Of a stretch of 64,000 nt of DNA, positions 33,868 through 42,412 are shown piece by piece. Numbering within the stretch: position 1 is the stretch's first letter; each line of letters starts with the position of its first letter. The notes beneath the pieces were generated by a model. It was not told the DNA's origin, searched no databases, and saw nothing but the letters and a program-made list of their open reading frames with translations. Source of the stretch: Natronococcus sp. A-GB1 (GTDB lineage: Archaea; Halobacteriota; Halobacteria; Halobacteriales; Natrialbaceae); contig NZ_JARUKW010000005.1 of assembly GCF_029688845.1 (NCBI RefSeq), forward strand, positions 174,478 through 238,477, in the 5' to 3' direction. The translations under genes and the position numbers were made by a program.

Positions 33868-34584
33868 ATGATCGACCTCGATCTCGACATGCGGCAGTAC
33901 GACTGCCCGTTCATCGACACGACCGACGACGTCGACGTCGCGTTCTCGGCCGTCCAGTGGCAGCTCGACACGGACGCCGAGAAGCTCGAGACGCGGCTCA
34001 TTGCGAAGGGAGAGTCGGCGGCGGCGCTCGACCAGGGACTCCACGAGCTTCGGACCCACCCGAACATGCGCGACTGTTACATCCTCACGAAACGGGACAA
34101 CGTCGCTCAGATCGGGACGACGATCGAACAGACGAACGCGATGCGGGCGATCCAGGAAAACGACGGCTACATCACTGGTCCGTTCCGGATCGAGGACGGC
34201 CGCGAGCGATGGCACGTCGGCTTCGACGACGACGACGCCGAGGACCGCACCCTCGCTGAACTCGAGCGACACAACGACTACGAGGTCGAGGGCCGAGACC
34301 AGTTCGGTCCGACGACGCTGTTCGATCTGCTCGAAAACTCCGACAGCGCGCTGCGCTTGCTCGAGGGCTGTCGTTCCCTCACCGAGACCGAACAGGAGAC
34401 GTTCGAGGTCGCCTCAAAGAACGGCTACTACGAGACGCCCCGCGAGACGACGCTCGACGAGCTGGCCGACCACTTCGACATCTCGAAGACCGCCGTCTCG
34501 ATGAATCTACGACGCAGCGAGCGCAAGATCCTAAAGGCCGCACTGGGTGCGATCGAGGGGATGGACGATCACGACGAGCTGTAG
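33868..34584 (+). CDS. HTH-10 (bacterio-opsin activator-like) transcription regulator
   Basis: A 238-residue regulator starting MIDLDLDMRQYDCPFIDTTD. The N-terminal 160 residues form a sensor-like alpha-beta domain, and the C-terminus (LTETEQETFEVASKNGYYET, then ISKTAVSMNLRRSERKI) is the HTH of the Bat family. I prefer the ATG at 33868: an AT-rich element TTAATATC (33833-33840) lies about 28 bases upstream. An ATG at 33889 is an alternative. It is divergent from the SDR/acyl-CoA synthetase operon with 143 bp between, so it probably controls that operon. Confidence 0.82.
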   Translation: MIDLDLDMRQYDCPFIDTTDDVDVAFSAVQWQLDTDAEKLETRLIAKGESAAALDQGLHELRTHPNMRDCYILTKRDNVAQIGTTIEQTNAMRAIQENDGYITGPFRIEDGRERWHVGFDDDDAEDRTLAELERHNDYEVEGRDQFGPTTLFDLLENSDSALRLLEGCRSLTETEQETFEVASKNGYYETPRETTLDELADHFDISKTAVSMNLRRSERKILKAALGAIEGMDDHDEL

Positions 34585-34668
34585 TTTGGTACAGATTCAC
34601 AGTAAGTTACCAGAACTGTTAGTTGTGTCTGACGTACGTTTATGGTTCCGGACCATTCCCTAGATGGT

Positions 34669-34983
34669 ATGTCGAACAACCGCGTGGAGCAACTCGAGTC
34701 GACCGTCGCCGAACTCGAGTCGACCGTCGAGGGACTGACGAGCGAACTTATCGAAGCGAAAGAACGAATTCGCGTCCTCGAGGCCGAACTGGACGCCGAC
34801 ACGCCGACCCGCGTTCCGGAGCGGCGAAGCGAGAGCGAGGAGCCAGTCGACGAGGAGCCACCCGAACAGTCGGAGTCGTCGGACGACGCTACCCCCGAAG
34901 CCGAGCCGGAATCGGACGAGGACGGCGAGAGCGACGCCGACGAAACGGAAGACTCAGGTAGCGACGACATTATCGTCGCATAA
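34669..34983 (+). CDS. small coiled-coil protein upstream of smc
   Basis: A 104-residue protein. Residues 1-45 are a coiled coil with heptads and a short internal repeat (LESTVAEL and LESTVEGL). The rest is a very acidic, disordered tail rich in Glu, Asp and Ser, ending DDIIVA. I start at the ATG at 34669, because the nine residues before it look untranslated. The family is conserved in haloarchaea, to my recollection next to smc; the gap to smc is 53 bp. A role in chromosome structure is suggested by position only. Confidence 0.7.
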   Translation: MSNNRVEQLESTVAELESTVEGLTSELIEAKERIRVLEAELDADTPTRVPERRSESEEPVDEEPPEQSESSDDATPEAEPESDEDGESDADETEDSGSDDIIVA

Positions 34984-35036
34984 CCGCATCGCAGCCGGGC
35001 CGAGACGGCCGAGTTGACGGAGGATTCGAGAAGGGT

Positions 35037-38000
35037 ATGTACATCAAGGCGCTCGTCTTAGACAACTTCAAGAGCTTCGGACGCAAGACCAAGATTCCGT
35101 TCTACGAGGACTTCACCGTTGTCACCGGACCGAACGGCTCCGGGAAGTCGAACATCATCGACGGGGTGCTGTTCGCGCTGGGGCTCGCACGAACACGGGG
35201 GATCCGCGCCGAGAAGCTGACCGACCTCATCTACAACCCCGGTCACGAGGACGACGCCGCCTCGAGCGGTCCCCGCGAGGCGACCGTCGAGGTGATCCTC
35301 GACAACTCGGATCGAACGCTCGAGCGTTCCCAGGTCGTCAACGCCGCCGGCAGCGACGACGTCGGCGACGTCGACGAGATCCGCATCCGTCGCCGGGTCA
35401 AGGAGACCGAGGACAACTACTACTCCTACTACTACCTCAACGATCGCTCGGTCAACCTCTCTGATATTCAGGACCTGCTCGCACAGGCCGGCGTCACCCC
35501 CGAGGGGTACAACGTCGTCATGCAGGGCGACGTCACCGAAATCATCAACATGACGCCCTACGCCCGCCGGGAGATCATCGACGAGATCGCGGGTGTCGCG
35601 GAGTTCGACGCGAAGAAAGAAGACGCCTTCGCGGAGCTCGAGACAGTCCAGGAGCGGATCGACGAGGCCGAACTCCGGATCGAGGAGAAACGAACCCGGC
35701 TCACGCAGCTCGAGGACGAACGACGGGAGGCGCTTCGCTACCGACGGCTCCGTCGCGAGAAGGAGGAGTACGAGAGCTACAAGAAGGCCAGCGAGCTCGA
35801 GGAAAAACGCGAGGAGCTCGACGGGCTCGAGGCGACCGTCGACGAGCTCGAGGACGAACTCAAGGGACTCCGGCGCACGTTAGACGAGCGCCAGGGAACG
35901 GTCGTTCGCCTCCAGGAGGATCTCGAGGATTTGAACGCCGAGATCGAGCGGAAAGGCGAGGACGAACAGCTCCGGATCAAAGGCGAGATCGAGGAGATCA
36001 AGGGCGACATCTCCCGGCTCGAGGACAAGATCGAGGCCAGCGAGGAACAGATCGAGGCCGCCGAATCCGACCGACGGGAGGCGTTCGTCGGGATCGACCG
36101 CAAGCAGGAACAGGTCGACGAGCTCGACGCCGATATCCGCGAGCACAAACTCGAGAAGGCGTCGGTCAAGACCGAGATCGCCGAGCGCGAGGCCGAACGC
36201 GACGAACTCGAGGCCGAGATCGACGCCGTCGACACCGAGTTCGACGAACTCAAGGCGGACCTCGCCGATCGCAAGGAGGACCTCGAGGCGGTCAAAACGG
36301 AACGAAACGATCTCCAGCGCGAGCAGGATCGGCTGCTCGACGAGGCCCGCCGACGCTCGAACGCCATCAGCGAGAAAGAGGCGACGATCGAGGAGAAACG
36401 CGAGGAGCTTCCCGAACTCGAGGAACGGGAGTCGGACCTCGAACGCGAGCTGCAGAAAGCCGAGACGAACCGCGAGAACATCGCGAGCGTCGTCGACGAC
36501 CTGAAAGCCGAGAAGCGCCGAACCCAGTCCGAACTCGACGAACTCGACGACGAGATCCAGGCGAAACAACAGGAGTACGCCGAACTCGAGGCCAACGCCG
36601 GCGAGAGCGGCGACTCCTCCTTTGGCCGCGCGGTGACGACGATTCTGAACGCGGGGGTCGACGGCGTCCACGGCGCGGTCGCACAGCTGGGGTCGGTGCC
36701 GGGCGAGTACGCCGTCGCCTGCGAGACCGCCGCGGGCGGCCGACTCGCGAACGTGGTCGTCGACGACGACGGCGTCGGTCAGCGGTGTATCGAACACCTC
36801 AAATCGCGCAACGCCGGGCGCGCGACCTTCCTCCCGATGACCGACATGCACGAGCGACGACTCCCGTCGGCGCCGACCGATCCCGGTATCGTCGGCTTCG
36901 CGTACGATCTGGTCGAGTTCGACGAGCAGTACGCGGGGATCTTCTCGTACGTGCTCGGCGATACGCTGGTCGTCGAGGACCTCGAGACGGCCCGCTCGTA
37001 CACGGGCGACTACCGGATGGTCACCCTCGACGGCGACCTCGTCGAGAAAAGCGGCGCGATGACCGGGGGCTCCCGGAAGGGCTCTCGGTACTCCTTCACC
37101 GGCGGCGGCGAGGGCCAGCTCGAGCGCGTCGCGAAACGGATCACCGACCTGCAAGAAGAGCGCGAGGAGCTGCGTGAGGAGCTGCGGAGCGTCGAGGATC
37201 GCCTCGACGACGCTCGCGACCGGAAGACCGACTCGGCCGACGAGGTCCGCTCGATCGAGAGCGAACTCGAGCGCATCGAAAGCGACCGCGAGACGGTTCG
37301 GGACGAGATCGACGACCTCGAGAGCGAACTCGAGGAGCTTCGCGGGGAGCGCGAGTCGGTCGACGAGCGGATGACCGAAATCTCCGACGAGATCGACGCG
37401 AAGACCGAGCGGATCGAGGCGATCGAGGCCGACATCGACGAGCTCGAGACCGAACTCGCCGACTCGAAGATCCCCGAACTCACCGCGGAGATCGAGGAGC
37501 TCGAGGCCGAGATCGACGAGCGCGAAGAGCGCATCGACGACCTCGACGGCAAACTCAACGAGCTTCGCCTGGAGAAGGAGTACACCGAGGACGCGATCGA
37601 GGAGCTCCACGACGACATCGAGGAGGCCCAGAATCGGAAGGCCGACCACGAGGAGCGGATCGACGACCACGAGGCGACGATCGAGGAGAAACGCGAGGAG
37701 CTCGAAGGGAAACACGAGGCCGTCGCGACACTCGAGGACGAGCTGACCGAGCTCAAGGCCGACCGCAGCGAGCTCAAGGAGGAGCTCGCCGACGCCCGAA
37801 CGAAACGCGACCAGCAACAGGACCGGGTCAACGCCGTCGAGAGCAAGCTCGAGGACAAGCGGGGTCGGCTCGAGGACCTCGAGTGGGAGATCGAGAGCCT
37901 CGAGGCCGAGGTCGGCGACTACGATCCCGAGGACGTGCCCGACCACGAGACGGTTCTCGAGACGATCGAGCTCCTGGGAGCCGACATGGAGGCGATGGAA

Positions 38001-38618
38001 CCGGTCAACATGCTCGCGATCGACGAGTACGACGAGGTCCGGGAGGATCTCGCGGAGCTCGAGGAGGGGAAGGCGACGCTGGTCGAGGAGGCAGACGGCA
38101 TCCGGGACCGGATCGAGCAGTACGAGACCCAGAAGAAGCGGACGTTCATGGACGCCTACGAGGCGATCGCCGGTCACTTCACCGAGATCTTCGAGCAGCT
38201 CTCGGAGGGGACCGGATCGCTGCACCTGGAGAACGAGGACGACCCCTTCGAGGGCGGGTTGACGATGAAGGCCCAGCCGGGCGACAAGCCGATCCAGCGC
38301 CTGGACGCGATGTCGGGCGGCGAGAAGTCCCTGACCGCGCTTGCGTTCATTTTCGCGATCCAGCGGCACAACCCGGCGCCGTTCTACGCGCTCGACGAGA
38401 TCGACGCCTTCCTCGACGCGGTCAACGCCGACCGGGTGGGCGAGATGGTCGACGAGCTCTCCGGGGACGCCCAGTTCGCGGTCGTCTCCCACCGCTCGGC
38501 AATGCTCGACCGTGCCGAGCGCGCGATCGGGGTGACGATGCAGCGGGACAACGTGAGCGCGGTGACCGGTATCGATCTGGGCGACGGGGAGGCGACGGAG
38601 GTTCCGGCCGATGACTAG
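35037..38618 (+). CDS. smc: chromosome segregation protein SMC
   Basis: An 1193-residue SMC ATPase. The N-terminal head has Walker A GPNGSGKSN (31-39). Two long coiled coils flank a hinge (about 520-680, including GAVAQLGSVPGEYAVACETA and later GAMTGGSRKGSRYSF). The C-terminal head carries the signature MSGGEKSLTALAF (about 1094) and Walker B FYALDEIDAFLD. SMC dimers compact and separate chromosomes. The gene overlaps scpA by eight bases, so the kleisin is made from the same transcript. Many shadow frames on the other strand come from the biased coiled-coil codons. Confidence 0.97.
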   Translation: MYIKALVLDNFKSFGRKTKIPFYEDFTVVTGPNGSGKSNIIDGVLFALGLARTRGIRAEKLTDLIYNPGHEDDAASSGPREATVEVILDNSDRTLERSQVVNAAGSDDVGDVDEIRIRRRVKETEDNYYSYYYLNDRSVNLSDIQDLLAQAGVTPEGYNVVMQGDVTEIINMTPYARREIIDEIAGVAEFDAKKEDAFAELETVQERIDEAELRIEEKRTRLTQLEDERREALRYRRLRREKEEYESYKKASELEEKREELDGLEATVDELEDELKGLRRTLDERQGTVVRLQEDLEDLNAEIERKGEDEQLRIKGEIEEIKGDISRLEDKIEASEEQIEAAESDRREAFVGIDRKQEQVDELDADIREHKLEKASVKTEIAEREAERDELEAEIDAVDTEFDELKADLADRKEDLEAVKTERNDLQREQDRLLDEARRRSNAISEKEATIEEKREELPELEERESDLERELQKAETNRENIASVVDDLKAEKRRTQSELDELDDEIQAKQQEYAELEANAGESGDSSFGRAVTTILNAGVDGVHGAVAQLGSVPGEYAVACETAAGGRLANVVVDDDGVGQRCIEHLKSRNAGRATFLPMTDMHERRLPSAPTDPGIVGFAYDLVEFDEQYAGIFSYVLGDTLVVEDLETARSYTGDYRMVTLDGDLVEKSGAMTGGSRKGSRYSFTGGGEGQLERVAKRITDLQEEREELREELRSVEDRLDDARDRKTDSADEVRSIESELERIESDRETVRDEIDDLESELEELRGERESVDERMTEISDEIDAKTERIEAIEADIDELETELADSKIPELTAEIEELEAEIDEREERIDDLDGKLNELRLEKEYTEDAIEELHDDIEEAQNRKADHEERIDDHEATIEEKREELEGKHEAVATLEDELTELKADRSELKEELADARTKRDQQQDRVNAVESKLEDKRGRLEDLEWEIESLEAEVGDYDPEDVPDHETVLETIELLGADMEAMEPVNMLAIDEYDEVREDLAELEEGKATLVEEADGIRDRIEQYETQKKRTFMDAYEAIAGHFTEIFEQLSEGTGSLHLENEDDPFEGGLTMKAQPGDKPIQRLDAMSGGEKSLTALAFIFAIQRHNPAPFYALDEIDAFLDAVNADRVGEMVDELSGDAQFAVVSHRSAMLDRAERAIGVTMQRDNVSAVTGIDLGDGEATEVPADD

Positions 38619-39546
38619 CGACTCCGACGACGAGATTCCGCTGAATATCGCCGGACACGACGAGCGAGCCCGAGCGAGCGACGAGGATGCCGTGTTCGAG
38701 TTCGACGACGGGGAGGTCGGGCCGGTCGACGACGATGGTGACGACGACGAGAAGGTCGAGCCCGTCGAACTGCTCGTCCAGCTCGCCGAGAACGGGGAGA
38801 TCGATCCCTGGGACATCGACATCGTTGAGGTAACTGATCGGTTCCTCGAGGCGCTGGACGACGCGGACCTGCGGACCTCGGGTCGGGCGCTGTTCTACGC
38901 CAGCGTCCTGTTGCGGATGAAAAGCGACGAGCTGTTCGGTCCGGACGAGCCCGAGGAGGAGGAGCTGCCGCCGTGGGAGGCCCCCTTTGCCGACGAGACG
39001 CCGATTCAGGAGGGCGACGACGCGCCCGCGTTCGACCCCGTCGAGGGACTCGAGGCGGAGATGGAACGCCGTCTCGATCGAAAACAAGCCCGCGGAAAGC
39101 CCGAGACGCTCGACGAGCTGGTTCGTGACCTCCGGGACGCCGAGCGGGACACCTGGTGGAAGGAGTCCCGGAGCTACGACACGAGCGACTCGCCTCGGGG
39201 ATACGACCGCGGCGTCCAGGAGCTGAGCTACCACGCGGAGGACCAGTTTCGGGTCGACGACGAGCCGACCAGCGACGACGTCACGCACACGACCCACGAG
39301 GAGGACATCGAGCGAGTGATCGACGACGTCGCGACCGAACTCGAGAGCCGGTACGAGCGGGGCCGCGAGGAGGTCCTGTACGCCGAGATCGACGAGGTCG
39401 GCGGCTCGCGCGTGATGACGTATCTCGCCGTGCTCTTTCTGTCACACCGAGGGACGATCACGCTCGAGCAGGACGAGCTGTTCGGTGATCTCTGGCTCCG
39501 GCGGGCCGACGCCGACACCGATCGGGCCGAGCCGGTAGCGAACTAA
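38611..39546 (+). CDS. scpA: segregation and condensation protein A (kleisin)
   Basis: A 311-residue kleisin. After an acidic extension of about 48 residues, EPVELLVQLAENGEIDPWDI matches the N-terminal ScpA domain that binds the SMC neck. A long middle linker follows, then a C-terminal winged helix (TYLAVLFLSHRGTITLEQDE) that binds the SMC head. Overlap with smc is eight bases. No scpB gene follows within the window. Confidence 0.93.
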   Translation: MTSDSDDEIPLNIAGHDERARASDEDAVFEFDDGEVGPVDDDGDDDEKVEPVELLVQLAENGEIDPWDIDIVEVTDRFLEALDDADLRTSGRALFYASVLLRMKSDELFGPDEPEEEELPPWEAPFADETPIQEGDDAPAFDPVEGLEAEMERRLDRKQARGKPETLDELVRDLRDAERDTWWKESRSYDTSDSPRGYDRGVQELSYHAEDQFRVDDEPTSDDVTHTTHEEDIERVIDDVATELESRYERGREEVLYAEIDEVGGSRVMTYLAVLFLSHRGTITLEQDELFGDLWLRRADADTDRAEPVAN

Positions 39547-39620
39547 CGGTCGTTGCAAAACTGGGAGCGGGTTCGGTCGGGCAAACCCGCACGCGAACCA
39601 CTACAGACGAGGGAGAGACG

Positions 39621-40232
39621 TTACTGGGCGGTGAGACTGTTCGCCGATTCCACGAACTGTGAGAGGTTCGTGACGAGCGTGATCAGCGCGAACAGCGCCG
39701 TGATGATCGCCGCGAGGGCGACACCGGGGATCGAGAGGAGGCCGACCGCGGAGGCGAACAACAGGCTCGCGCTCGCGGCGACCGCGGTGACGTAGTACTC
39801 CCGGACCGCGCGATTGCTCGAGAGCTGGGAGTCGAGCTCCGCGGTTCCCTTCTCGGTCGCTTCGATGTAGGGCGCGAAGATCTCGAGGTTGTCGGTCGGT
39901 TTGACGATCCCGCGGGGCTGGTTGTACTCGACGACGCCTTCCTCGTCGAGTTTTGGCAGGTGTGACTGGTACAGCGGGATATACACACGCTGGCGCTCGG
40001 TCGAGGACAGCTCGGCGACGGTCGTGTCGTTCTCGCGAGCGGCGACGTACTCGGCGACGTCGCGCATCTTGACGGGACCCTCCTCCTCGAGGAGGTAGCG
40101 GATGGTGTCCCGCCGGCGATTGGTCTGGAGCAGGTGGAAGATGTCGTCACTGGAGAGGGTCGGCGTCTCGTCGGACGCCGTCTCTTCCTCGTCGTCCGAT
40201 GAGTGGGCTGAGTGGTCAGTTTCGAGGGTCAT
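39621..40232 (-). CDS. HTH protein with two C-terminal membrane helices
   Basis: A 203-residue protein. After an acidic start, residues 27-110 form a winged helix (DDIFHLLQTNRRRDTIRYLL, then VKMRDVAEYVAARENDT and YIPLYQSHLPKLDEEGVVEY). Residues 150-190 hold two membrane helices. The domain is a common haloarchaeal DNA-binding module. A membrane-bound regulator is implied. I use the ATG at 40232; a GTG three codons upstream is possible. On the minus strand an AT-rich stretch around 40290-40315 may hold the promoter. Confidence 0.75.
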   Translation of the reverse strand: MTLETDHSAHSSDDEEETASDETPTLSSDDIFHLLQTNRRRDTIRYLLEEEGPVKMRDVAEYVAARENDTTVAELSSTERQRVYIPLYQSHLPKLDEEGVVEYNQPRGIVKPTDNLEIFAPYIEATEKGTAELDSQLSSNRAVREYYVTAVAASASLLFASAVGLLSIPGVALAAIITALFALITLVTNLSQFVESANSLTAQ

Positions 40233-40683
40233 GCTCTTCACTCGAACAGTGGTATCCGTACATACATAAAACTTTCCGTGACAATCTCAAATTTTGAAGA
40301 TATACGTAACTATAGGATACTAATGAAGAATTAAACACTGAGAAAGTGCACAACTGTTGCACTTCGGGATCGGCAGTGTTTCGCCGATCGCCTCCTCGAA
40401 CATATCGACGGGTTCGGTTCGTCTCGTACTTACGGAGAGGGGTGAGAGTGGCATAGGGGTTGCTCCAACGATATTTGGTATGGTACTCGCTGACAGGATT
40501 CGGATAGTATGACCATAACGCCCAGGCCTACCCTGCTGCCGGGACTCCTGTCGAACGCGGGAGTCACTATCCAGTCGATACGTCTCCGCTACGCGGTCGA
40601 TAACGGACCGATTGTCGAACGGAAACGGTTCCAAGAAACGAACGAACCGCGGTAGTCGACGTGTTAGCGCCGATGGACCTCCG
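40233..40683. other. 451-bp intergenic region with three stem-loops
   Basis: Three inverted repeats are visible: AAGTGCA/TGCACTT (40344-40364), GATCGGC/GCCGATC (40368-40389) and GACTCC/GGAGTC (40543-40565). A 104-codon frame on the minus strand (40320-40634) has no clear family and looks doubtful. The stretch is AT-rich at its left end, near the start of the HTH membrane protein. It may hold an RNA or only regulatory signals. Confidence 0.4.
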
Positions 40684-41538
40684 CTATCGGAGGTACTCGC
40701 CGGCCAGCAGATCGATCCGTTCGCGGGTCTCCTCGGGGATCGCGTCGGTCGGCGTGTTGATCGTTCCCTCCAGGGCGTTCCAGGCCTCGCTCTCGAAGTC
40801 CTCGGGCATCGTCCGAATCGCGTGCTCGATGACAGCGTTGATCGACTCCTGGTTCGCCTCGGCGTTCGCGAGCACCTCCTCGAGGCTGACCTCGCTGTCG
40901 TCCTTCCAGACGTCGTAGTCGGTGACGCCCGCGACGGTCGCGTAGCTTAGTTCGGCCTCGCGGGCCAGTTTCGCCTCCGGGATCGTCGTCATCCCGACGA
41001 TATCCCACCCCTGTTCGCGGTAGAACTCGCTCTCGGCTTTCGTCGAGTACTGTGGTCCCTCGATACAGACGTAGGTGCCGTCCTCTGAGACGTCGGCGTC
41101 GGTCGCGTCGCGGGCGGACTCCGCGAGGTGTGCGGTCATCTCCGGACAGTACGGCTCGGCGAAGCTCATGTGGACGACCATGCCGTCGCCGAAGAACGTC
41201 GGCGTTCGGTGTTTCGTCCGGTCGTAGATCTGATCCGGAACGACCAGCGTTCGGGGCGGCAGGTCCTCGCGGAGGCTGCCGACGGCGTTCGTCGAGATCA
41301 CGCGATCGACGCCGACCGACTTCAGCGCGTAGATGTTCGCCCGGTAGCTCGCCTGCGTCGGCGTGTGCTGGTGGTCGCCGCCGTGGCGCGGGAGGAAGGC
41401 GACCTCCCGACCGCCGAGTTCGCCGAGGGTCACGTCCTCGCTCGGTTCGCCGTAGGGCGTCGAGACGGACTCCGTCGAAACGTTCTCGAGTGGCAGTGCC
41501 TCGTAGATACCGCTGCCGCCGATGACACCAATGGTCAT
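40684..41538 (-). CDS. mtnP: S-methyl-5'-thioadenosine phosphorylase
   Basis: A 284-residue enzyme of the MTAP/PNP family. It starts MTIGVIGGSGIYEALPLEN and has the phosphate site LPRHGGDHQHTPTQASYRAN, then STNAVGSLRED, and the substrate site CIEGPQYSTKAESEFYR and DIVGMTTIPEAKLAREAELSY. It splits methylthioadenosine, a by-product of polyamine synthesis and SAM radical enzymes, to adenine and methylthioribose-1-phosphate. It follows a phosphoribosyltransferase gene by 49 bp on the same strand, which makes a purine salvage unit. Confidence 0.94.
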   Translation of the reverse strand: MTIGVIGGSGIYEALPLENVSTESVSTPYGEPSEDVTLGELGGREVAFLPRHGGDHQHTPTQASYRANIYALKSVGVDRVISTNAVGSLREDLPPRTLVVPDQIYDRTKHRTPTFFGDGMVVHMSFAEPYCPEMTAHLAESARDATDADVSEDGTYVCIEGPQYSTKAESEFYREQGWDIVGMTTIPEAKLAREAELSYATVAGVTDYDVWKDDSEVSLEEVLANAEANQESINAVIEHAIRTMPEDFESEAWNALEGTINTPTDAIPEETRERIDLLAGEYLR

Positions 41539-41587
41539 ACGGTCACCTCGCGCGGGCGAGGACGTAAACGGTGTGGGTTCGGACCGA

Positions 41588-42283
41588 CTACTCGAGCAGC
41601 CGCCACTCGCCGTGGTCGGCCATCTCGACGACCTCTCGTCGATCCATCTCCCGGAGAACTTCCTGAAGACGGTCGGGCTGGGCGATCTCCATCTCCATGC
41701 GCTCGATCCCGTGGTACTCCGAGAGGAAGTGGCGGATCTCCTCGCTGGTGAACTGCTCCCGGTCGGCCCGCTCCATCGCCCCCGAGATCAGATCGATCAT
41801 GTCCTCGATGAAGTTCCAGGGGTAGACGACCCAGGTCCACTCCTCGAGGCACTCGCCGATGTAGTCGGGTTCGTACTCGCTGGTCTGAAGCAACTGGAGC
41901 GTCGCCGTTCGGACCTCGCCGGCGTTGCGCTCATCGACGTACTCGTGGGCGCGCTCGATCGAGCCGCCCGTGTCGGCGATGTCGTCGATGATGAGGACGT
42001 CCTTCCCCTCGACGCTGCCCTCCGGCATCGGGTAGCGAACGGTCGGCTCGCCGCTTTTCTCGGCCGTGCCGACGTAGTGTTCCATCTTCAGGCTCGTCAG
42101 GTCGTCCATCCCAAGGAAGTCACAGATGCAGCGCCCCGCGAACCAGCCGCCGCGGGCGAGTGCGACGATGACGTCGGGTTCGAAGTCGTCCCGGCGAACC
42201 TCGTCGCTGACGTCTCGACAGAGGCTGTAAATGTAGTCCCAGTTCGTTATGGTACAGTCGAAATCGTCCGGTAAGTCGGACAT
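41588..42283 (-). CDS. phosphoribosyltransferase (COG2236-like)
   Basis: A 231-residue protein. The PRPP-binding loop is VLIIDDIADTGGSIERA, and an early VIVALARGGWFAGRCICDFL segment matches nucleobase transferases of the Gpt/Hpt type. A C-terminal domain of about 90 residues (GAMERADREQFTSEEIRHFL and then LREMDRREVVEMADHGEW) looks like a small helical or winged fold. It lies upstream of mtnP. A role in purine salvage is likely; the base it uses is not certain. Confidence 0.85.
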   Translation of the reverse strand: MSDLPDDFDCTITNWDYIYSLCRDVSDEVRRDDFEPDVIVALARGGWFAGRCICDFLGMDDLTSLKMEHYVGTAEKSGEPTVRYPMPEGSVEGKDVLIIDDIADTGGSIERAHEYVDERNAGEVRTATLQLLQTSEYEPDYIGECLEEWTWVVYPWNFIEDMIDLISGAMERADREQFTSEEIRHFLSEYHGIERMEMEIAQPDRLQEVLREMDRREVVEMADHGEWRLLE

Positions 42284-42412
42284 CTGGTAGCCACCTACCC
42301 GAAGGAATTCGTCCCGTCCCCATAAGTGGGACTAAACGGACGGCTTCTCGGTGTACGATAGACAGCCACACAGCTAAGATGGTTCGGTACAAATTAGTCA
42401 TGGGTTCAAATT

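Noticed and set aside
35880..38822. 980-codon open frame antisense to smc
   Set aside because: It is a shadow of the biased coiled-coil codons. The smc frame has all ATPase motifs, and the antisense translation has no domain.
40320..40634. 104-codon minus-strand frame in the 451-bp gap
   Set aside because: No recognisable family, odd mix of Cys, Ile and Ser at the end, and three hairpins cross it. Possible but not supported.
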